From Deltaproteobacteria bacterium (lineage in GTDB: Bacteria; Desulfobacterota; Binatia; Binatales; Binataceae), in the NCBI GenBank assembly GCA_021799555.1, contig JAJZAG010000071.1, positions 1-12,926 on the forward strand: a stretch of DNA of 12,926 nucleotides, read 5' to 3'. The first letter of the stretch is position 1. The number at the start of each line of letters is the position of its first letter. Positions 8,389 to 12,926 of the stretch are shown piece after piece. A model generated the notes under the pieces. The model made no database searches. It had not been told where the DNA came from and saw only the letters and a program-made list of their open reading frames with translations. The translations under genes were made by a program, and so were the position numbers.

Positions 8389-8451
8389 CACAGATACGAC
8401 GGCGCCAGACCGACATTACACGGTGAATTCGCCACGAGTCGCTGTCGCGCG

Positions 8452-10374
8452 CTACCCATGTGCCGGAACGATATGTAGTGGTGTGCGACCGCGAAGGTCG
8501 ATTGAAAGCAATGCGGAACCTTCGCTGTCCGCAACAAACGCGTGTTCCGACCCGTTGCGCATCACATACCTTGCGCCCGCCCGAAGCCGCTCAACGCGAA
8601 TTTCCTGCCGACCCGGCTGCGATCCCGGATAGAGCACCAGATCGAGGTCATCGCCGCTGCTGAATGCATGAGCCACCAGCACGTCAGGGTACCTCGCATC
8701 GGAGAGGATCGGTCCGCGCAGCGATCCGTCGGGAGGGCCTTCCGTGATCGTTCTGCGAAAGTCGTCACGGCGATGGATACGCGCACGCATCGCCATCGCG
8801 TTGGCAAGATTAGATCCCTTCGAATAACGCAACACGCCGCCATCGTCCGCCCGACCACAATCCTGGTCGAGTGCCCGCTGCGCCGCGTCGGCGAATTCAT
8901 AGTCACCGAACTCGCGCGCCGTATCCATCAGCATCGCGTATGCGCCGGCATGGCCCGGCCGATAGTTGCCGAAGTCGAATCCTTTGCCTGGCAACGAGAG
9001 CCGCTTTGCGCCGGAAGCGTCCGCCTTGAGGATATATTTGAGATCTTGCCGGGCGGTGGCCCACAAGCGTTGTGCGCGGTCGGGCGCAAAACAATTCTCA
9101 AACCCTGCAAAGCCCGCGTCTCCCGCCGGAAACGGAAAACGGATTCCCGTTAGAGATGAGCGCAGCCCAATGACGCTGCCGCTGTAGTCGGTGAATTCCG
9201 CGTCGAGATTCTCGAGCCATCGATCGAGCACGCTCGAAACAAATTTTGCGGCGAACAGGCGATCGTAAATCACCAGCGCCGTCATCCCGTAGTGATTACA
9301 AATCGGATAAACCCAGTTCGGCTCACACGGATAAAGACAGAACTCCGAATCGAGGAAATTCTTCAGCACCGACTGCGCGATGGTGTGAGCGTCGTGATGG
9401 AACACTCGGTGCTTGTTGCGGCGAAATGGCAGGCTGCCGGGCGCGGCGTAACGGCGATCTCCCGTGTTCAACATGTACATGCCGAGCTGGATGCCGAACC
9501 ATCCGGTCAGCATGATGTTGTCTTTCCCTGCGGGATCTGGATCGGTGAGGTTGAGATGCCCCCATGCTGACTCCCATAGCCAGTAGCCCCATATTCGACG
9601 GTCAAGATACAGTTCGATGAGGTTGCGTTGCGCCTGCGAGAGGTAACCGTGAAAGCTTGGCGTGTACATGCATTGTAACATCCCAAGCCCGTATCCGAGA
9701 TGATTGATCTGATAACGCAACGCAGCGGTCTGGAACTGATCGACCTTGTCGTAGCCGTTCATCTGGCCAATCGGCTGAAGTGCGCGATCGAGCGCATAGC
9801 GCGATGCGGCGAGGTCGTCGGGCGTCAACTCGCGCTCGCCGATCGCGGGCGCGGGAGCAGCAACTTCGATCGCCTCGGCAAGCGCCGCGCCGATGCCGCG
9901 GTTGCGCACTTCGAGTTTGGCGAGCTCTTTGGCTTTGCGCGCCTGCTGGCGCTGATAGAAATAGACACCGGTTGCCGCGACCGTCCCGGCGACGAGGTAC
10001 GGCGCGAGGAACCAAACCTGTTCGCCAGCCATCTCGCCGGCAAGGTACGCGGCACCCAGCCATACGATGATCGGCGCGATCACCATTCCGGCGCCAAACC
10101 AAGCGAACACGGCGATCGCAAACAGCGCAAGAGTCAACGGAAAGAGCAGGATCGCGAATCCACCGACTGCCAGAAATCCGCCGCCGGGAATCCACAGACC
10201 AAGCCCCGCCGCCTGCGTTTCCGGCGACATGTGGAGAATTGTTGGAAGCAAGCCCACGATGCACATTGCGGCGTAGATCATCGCATTGCGCCGATGCCGC
10301 GCGACGGTCACCGGCCCAACCGTGGCTTTTCGCCGAATCAACGGCTGAGCGATCTCGCTCGATAGGATAGCCAT
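8452..10374 (-). CDS. Membrane-anchored linalool dehydratase/isomerase-family protein
   Basis: The 640-residue product has two parts. Residues 1-140 hold about four hydrophobic helices (roughly 31-47, 66-90, 93-113, 120-140) flanked by basic stretches (RHRR at 26-29, QRQQARKAK at 141-149), which suggests both ends face the cytoplasm. Residues 200-640 match the Ldi fold of Castellaniella defragrans linalool dehydratase/isomerase: NIMLTGWFGIQLGMY (286-300), GDRRY (305-309), and CEPNWVYPICN (350-360), whose cysteines are 9 apart like Ldi Cys170/Cys179. Ldi converts linalool to myrcene or geraniol without cofactors. Two points argue against simple equivalence: Trp292 stands where I place Ldi His128, and the segment carrying Asp38/Tyr44 is not recognisable. 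The start is well supported by GGAGGAG 7 nt upstream. An operon with the small membrane protein ending 18 nt before is likely. The family call is good; the substrate is unknown, plausibly a tertiary or allylic isoprenoid alcohol. Confidence 0.82.
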   Translation of the reverse strand: MAILSSEIAQPLIRRKATVGPVTVARHRRNAMIYAAMCIVGLLPTILHMSPETQAAGLGLWIPGGGFLAVGGFAILLFPLTLALFAIAVFAWFGAGMVIAPIIVWLGAAYLAGEMAGEQVWFLAPYLVAGTVAATGVYFYQRQQARKAKELAKLEVRNRGIGAALAEAIEVAAPAPAIGERELTPDDLAASRYALDRALQPIGQMNGYDKVDQFQTAALRYQINHLGYGLGMLQCMYTPSFHGYLSQAQRNLIELYLDRRIWGYWLWESAWGHLNLTDPDPAGKDNIMLTGWFGIQLGMYMLNTGDRRYAAPGSLPFRRNKHRVFHHDAHTIAQSVLKNFLDSEFCLYPCEPNWVYPICNHYGMTALVIYDRLFAAKFVSSVLDRWLENLDAEFTDYSGSVIGLRSSLTGIRFPFPAGDAGFAGFENCFAPDRAQRLWATARQDLKYILKADASGAKRLSLPGKGFDFGNYRPGHAGAYAMLMDTAREFGDYEFADAAQRALDQDCGRADDGGVLRYSKGSNLANAMAMRARIHRRDDFRRTITEGPPDGSLRGPILSDARYPDVLVAHAFSSGDDLDLVLYPGSQPGRQEIRVERLRAGARYVMRNGSEHAFVADSEGSALLSIDLRGRTPLHIVPAHG

Positions 10375-10392
10375 CGTTATACTCCTCCAACT

Positions 10393-10713
10393 TCACCGGA
10401 CGGAGACTGAAGCACGCGCGACCGCATCGCTGGCTAACTGGTGTTGGTGATGCGAACGCAGGTGGTAACCATACGCGGCACCGGCCGCGGCTAGCATCTC
10501 AATTGATACCGCAAGCACGAGCGTGCAAAGTCCGAACCGCCGATTCGATCCTTCGGCGAGCGCGGGTACGCCGGGAATTAGCCGCCATTCAGTAGCTGGA
10601 TTGCTCGGCACATCATCGAGTGAATCGTCCGCTCTCAGCAAAAATCGTTTGACTGCGCCGTAGCCGAGCACGACCTGACTAACGATGAAAACAGCGAAAG
10701 CGCAACACGGCAT
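10393..10713 (-). CDS. Small two-helix membrane protein, unknown function
   Basis: A 106-residue protein with two predicted membrane helices (about 4-21 and 60-83), a soluble acidic stretch between them (DDSLDD at 29-34) and a His-rich segment just after helix 2 (HLRSHHQHQ). I do not recognise the family. The start is supported by GAGAGG 8 nt upstream of the ATG. Its end lies 18 nt before the Ldi-like gene, and that gene's ribosome binding site sits in the gap, so the two are probably co-transcribed. The pairing suggests a partner or accessory subunit of the membrane-anchored Ldi-like enzyme, but nothing in the sequence proves this. Confidence 0.65.
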   Translation of the reverse strand: MPCCAFAVFIVSQVVLGYGAVKRFLLRADDSLDDVPSNPATEWRLIPGVPALAEGSNRRFGLCTLVLAVSIEMLAAAGAAYGYHLRSHHQHQLASDAVARASVSVR

Positions 10714-10736
10714 GATTCAGACCTCTCAACGATCCA

Positions 10737-10763
10737 ATGATACGAGCAGAAGCCAAAAGTCAA
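10737..10763 (-). promoter_or_regulatory. Candidate sigma70-type promoter for the small membrane protein and Ldi-like genes
   Basis: On the minus strand TTGACT (10763-10758) and TATCAT (10742-10737) each match the consensus at 5 of 6 positions but are only 15 bp apart, shorter than the ideal 17. A transcript from here would start about 17 nt before the ATG at 10713 and carry the GAGAGG ribosome binding site. The surrounding gap of about 95 bp is richer in A and T than its neighbours. Confidence 0.4.
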
Positions 10764-10808
10764 ATCAATTTCCTCCGATGTCTAATCCGGCGTAATGCGT
10801 AACCAGTA

Positions 10809-11561
10809 CTAGGGTAAGATTCCATGCCTGTTCGCCGTGTCTCCAGTTTTGGCCACTCGACGCATCCCGAGCAGCGCCGCGATGCGATCGCGCACGAAAT
10901 CGCTCCATCCCCGATCGCCGACCAGATGAGGCAGGAGCGTGTCCATATGCGTTAGCCCCATAATGATTACGCTGAAAAATCGCGCGGCGAATTCCGCGTC
11001 GAGGCCCGCATCGACGATGCCCTCGCGTTGCGCACACGCGATGCTGTCGCCGATATGCCGCATCGCAACTTCGTCGGAATGCGACAGCACCCGCCTGACT
11101 TCAGCGTCTTTGCTCGCCGCCGAGTGAACCTCGATCGATAGTTGGCGGACCAACTTCATCTCAGGCGCGGCGTACAGCGATGCGAGCCGCGGCAGCGCCG
11201 CGGCGCCATCGGCAGTCTTGGAGTTCTGCACGAACAGCGGCGTTGACTCGAACGAGCGCCGCACCACTTCGAGCAGTAACTCGCCCTTGCTCTCGAAGTG
11301 CTTGTAAATCGCTCCGGCGGTGATGCCGGCCGCCTTCGCGATCGCAGGCATCGAGGCGCCCTCGAAACCGTGCTGCGCGAACAGTCGCGCCGCCGACGCG
11401 AGAATCCGCTCGGGCGTTGATTCGAGAGCCTCCGGCGCACGGCGCCGCGCGCGCCGGCCGGTCACCCGCTTGCCGGATCTTCTGATCATCTCAAGACCTG
11501 GCGCGCCGCTCGCGGCGCGCGTCTCATGATGGCGCTTTGCGATTGACAAGTAAACGCCCAT
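10809..11561 (-). CDS. TetR/AcrR-family transcriptional regulator
   Basis: Up to 250 residues. A TetR DNA-binding domain occupies about 51-97: TPERILASAARLFAQHGFEG, then PAIAKAAGITAGAIYKHFESK with the family's G-x-IY-HF-K turn. The rest is a helical ligand-binding domain without recognisable ligand specificity. The N-terminal extension of about 50 residues is long and basic (KRVTGRRARRR). Two starts are possible. The ATG at 11561 has GGGAAGG 7 nt upstream but lies inside a palindromic operator and overlaps a promoter for the opposite gene. The ATG at 11489 (Met25) has a weaker AGG but leaves the operator free in the promoter, as is usual for TetR systems. It is divergent from the LLM monooxygenase and probably represses both that gene and itself, releasing when a terpenoid-like ligand binds (inference). 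The family call is secure. Confidence 0.9.
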   Translation of the reverse strand: MGVYLSIAKRHHETRAASGAPGLEMIRRSGKRVTGRRARRRAPEALESTPERILASAARLFAQHGFEGASMPAIAKAAGITAGAIYKHFESKGELLLEVVRRSFESTPLFVQNSKTADGAAALPRLASLYAAPEMKLVRQLSIEVHSAASKDAEVRRVLSHSDEVAMRHIGDSIACAQREGIVDAGLDAEFAARFFSVIIMGLTHMDTLLPHLVGDRGWSDFVRDRIAALLGMRRVAKTGDTANRHGILP

Positions 11562-11571
11562 TTACTAACCT
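11543..11571 (+). promoter_or_regulatory. Candidate promoter for the LLM monooxygenase
   Basis: A perfect -35 box TTGACA (11543-11548) is followed after 17 bp by a weak -10 TAACCT (11566-11571). The spacer is filled almost exactly by operator O1, the standard place for a TetR-type repressor to block RNA polymerase. The second operator lies just past the expected start site. The resulting leader would be about 100 nt. Confidence 0.5.
11549..11566. promoter_or_regulatory. Operator O1, imperfect 18-bp palindrome (TetR site)
   Basis: AGTAAACGCCCATTTACT is an inverted repeat with a single mismatched pair. It shares the half-site GTAAACG with O2, centre to centre 31 bp away, about three helical turns. 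It sits between the -35 and -10 of the rightward promoter and covers the distal ATG of the TetR gene. Confidence 0.7.
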
Positions 11572-11579
11572 TCCCGGCA

Positions 11580-11597
11580 GGTAAACGGCCGTTTACC
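11580..11597. promoter_or_regulatory. Operator O2, perfect 18-bp palindrome (TetR site)
   Basis: GGTAAACGGCCGTTTACC is a perfect 18-bp palindrome in the TetR/LLM divergent region. Its core GTAAACGG/CCGTTTAC repeats the O1 half-site. Length, symmetry and position all fit a TetR-family dimer site, most likely for the adjacent regulator. Confidence 0.8.
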
Positions 11598-11675
11598 AGG
11601 TAGCCGCGCCACCGCAAACGTCCCGCGCCCGGTTCGCAACCCTGAATCTATTGACTCCAAAGGATACAACACCAA

Positions 11676-12860
11676 ATGACTACTCCGATTAGACCAAACC
11701 GACTCCGCGCCGGAATCTTCCTCGCCCCCTTTCATCCCGTGGACGAGGACCCTACCCTCGCGCTGCGCCGCGATATCGACCTGCTCGAGCACCTCGACCG
11801 AATCGGCTTCGACGAGGCCTGGATCGGCGAGCATCACTCGGCAGGCTACGAAATTATCGCGTCGCCCGAATTGATGATCGCCGCCGCCGCCGAGCGCACC
11901 CATCGTATCCGCCTCGGCACCGGCGTCATTTCGCTGCCGTACCATCATCCGCTCATGGTGGCGAATCGAATCGTCCAGCTTGATCATCTGACGCGCGGGC
12001 GCGCGATGTTCGGCGTGGGTCCCGGCCTGCTTCCGTCGGACGCCGAGATGCTCGGTGTGCCGGTCGTGAAACAGCGCGACCGCATGGCCGAATCGCTCGA
12101 CGTGATCCTGCGCCTGCTCGCCGGCGAAGTCGTCACCGAGCGCACCGAGTGGTACACGCTGAACGAAGCGCGCTGCCAGCTTCTGCCCTATACGCGTCCG
12201 CGCCCCGAGTTCGCGGTCGCCAGCACCTTCACTCCTTCCGGAGGCACGCTCGCCGGACGCTACGGTATCGGGATGCTGTGCGTGGCCGCCTCGCAGCAGG
12301 CTGGCTACGACGTGCTCGGCACCAACTGGCAAATCGCATGCGAGATCGCGCGCGAGAACGGGCGCGAGATGGATCGCGCGATGCTGCGGCTGGTCGCGCC
12401 GATGCATATCGCGGAGACGCGCGATCAGGCGATGCGCGATGTCAAGTACGGACTGACTAAATGGATTGACTATTTCGCCGCGATCAATCCGACCGCCAGC
12501 GGCGACGATCTCGCGGCCAAAGATCCCGCGCAGGCCATGATCGATTCCGGCCGCGCCGCGATCGGCACACCCGACGATGCGATCGCGATGATCGAGCGGC
12601 TCGAAAAGCAGTCGGGCGGATTCGGCACGATCCTGATGCTTGCGCACAACTGGGCGAACTTCGAGGCGACGCGCAAATCCTATGAACTGATGGCGCGCCA
12701 CGTGCTCCCCCGTTTCAACGGCTCCAATCTCGGCCGCACCGCCTCGCTCGACTGGACCCGCGAGCACGGCGCCGAGTTGATCGGCAAGGCGATGAAGGCC
12801 GCGTCGGAGACCGTGCAGAAGCACTTCGCGCAGCAAGCCGCGAAAAAGAAGGCCGGATGA
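11676..12860 (+). CDS. LLM-class flavin-dependent monooxygenase, limonene 1,2-monooxygenase (LimB)-like
   Basis: A 394-residue bacterial luciferase-like (LLM) monooxygenase, which uses reduced FMN and O2. The order of motifs follows LimB of Rhodococcus: FLAPFHPVDEDPTLAL (15-30), FDEAWIGEHHSAGYEIIASP (45-64), GTGVISLPYHHPLMVANR (81-98), LDHLTRGRAMFGVGPG (102-117). Length is close to LimB. The tail QQAAKKKAG is Lys/Ala-rich and probably disordered. The start ATG at 11676 has AAAGGA about 12 nt upstream, a little distant. The gene is divergent from the TetR regulator with two operators between, so induction by the substrate or a product is expected. It probably needs a separate flavin reductase, not seen here. 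Oxidation of a terpene or other lipophilic compound is plausible, but LLM enzymes are numerous and varied, so limonene should not be taken as the substrate. Confidence 0.88.
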   Translation: MTTPIRPNRLRAGIFLAPFHPVDEDPTLALRRDIDLLEHLDRIGFDEAWIGEHHSAGYEIIASPELMIAAAAERTHRIRLGTGVISLPYHHPLMVANRIVQLDHLTRGRAMFGVGPGLLPSDAEMLGVPVVKQRDRMAESLDVILRLLAGEVVTERTEWYTLNEARCQLLPYTRPRPEFAVASTFTPSGGTLAGRYGIGMLCVAASQQAGYDVLGTNWQIACEIARENGREMDRAMLRLVAPMHIAETRDQAMRDVKYGLTKWIDYFAAINPTASGDDLAAKDPAQAMIDSGRAAIGTPDDAIAMIERLEKQSGGFGTILMLAHNWANFEATRKSYELMARHVLPRFNGSNLGRTASLDWTREHGAELIGKAMKAASETVQKHFAQQAAKKKAG

Positions 12861-12926
12861 AAGCGCACCGCCGCGATGGGTTCGTTCGGCGGATTTCCCG
12901 GCGCGCGCCGGAATCGAGGCCGCCGA

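Larger units (their letters stand above)
7457..8451. other. Intergenic region of about 1 kb with no supported gene
   Basis: No frame in this stretch has a recognisable family, a good ribosome binding site with a long ORF, or a hydrophobic pattern like a real membrane protein. The longest open frames are Arg/Ser-rich and look like chance. It must hold the promoter of the beta-alpha-alpha-ligase operon and the 3' end of the Ldi-like transcript. Small structures seen are the inverted repeat at 7494-7515, an 11-bp palindrome GCAACTGTTGC at 8003-8013 and the hairpin at 8370-8388. I see no clear riboswitch, tRNA or insertion sequence. Confidence 0.5.

Noticed and set aside
9602..10396. 264-codon minus-strand frame overlapping the Ldi-like N-terminus in another frame
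   Set aside because: Arg/Ser-rich product without motifs; the other frame has a strong ribosome binding site, membrane helices and the Ldi domain.
11565..12836. Minus-strand open frame of 423 codons opposite the LLM gene
   Set aside because: The plus-strand LLM protein has a full set of family motifs. The antisense product is rich in Arg, His and Gly with no recognisable fold.
12898..12911. Perfect 14-bp palindrome CCGGCGCGCGCCGG after the LLM gene, considered as terminator
   Set aside because: As a perfect palindrome it has no separate loop and no T-tract follows; CG-repeat palindromes are expected by chance in DNA of this composition.
12857..12926. Possible coupled ORF starting in the ATGA at the LLM stop and leaving the right edge
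   Set aside because: Only about 23 codons are visible, Arg-rich and without a ribosome binding site; it cannot be supported.

Overview
This window looks like part of the chromosome of a GC-rich Gram-negative soil or sediment bacterium. The mix of a LimB-like flavin monooxygenase, a TetR regulator and EbdA-type molybdenum enzymes, with Ala/Lys-rich protein tails, reminds me of uncultured Binatota (Desulfobacterota_B) or denitrifying Betaproteobacteria. That placement is a guess; there is no rRNA or tRNA to settle it. No mobile element, CRISPR array or RNA gene was found.

Layout. (1) Positions 7456 down to 1, minus strand: a tight operon of an iron-sulfur beta subunit, two tandem paralogous molybdopterin catalytic subunits (a 4-nt overlap, then an 18-nt gap) and, 2 nt further on, the N-terminal half of an ANL-family acyl-CoA synthetase that runs off the left edge. 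The molybdenum enzymes belong to the type II DMSO reductase group, closest by eye to ethylbenzene dehydrogenase and, by extension, steroid C25 dehydrogenase and p-cymene dehydrogenase, which hydroxylate hydrocarbons with water instead of O2. (2) Positions 7457-8451: about 1 kb with no convincing gene. (3) Positions 10713 down to 8452, minus strand: a small two-helix membrane protein and a 640-residue protein that fuses a four-helix membrane domain to a linalool dehydratase/isomerase (Ldi) fold. (4) Positions 10809-12860: a TetR regulator and a divergent LimB-like LLM monooxygenase, with a pair of 18-bp palindromic operators between them.

How it may work together (inference). The neighbourhood suits isoprenoid or alkyl side-chain catabolism. 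Water-dependent hydroxylation by the molybdenum enzymes would give an alcohol, the Ldi-like protein would dehydrate or isomerise a tertiary or allylic alcohol, later oxidation would give an acid, and the ligase would activate it as a CoA ester. The LimB-like enzyme would be an O2-dependent route under its own TetR control. Unusual features are one beta gene serving two alpha genes, no Tat signals, a Cys at the beta-subunit position that is Trp or Tyr in NarH and EbdB, a Trp at the Ldi His128 position, and a ligase without a normal ATP-binding P-loop.
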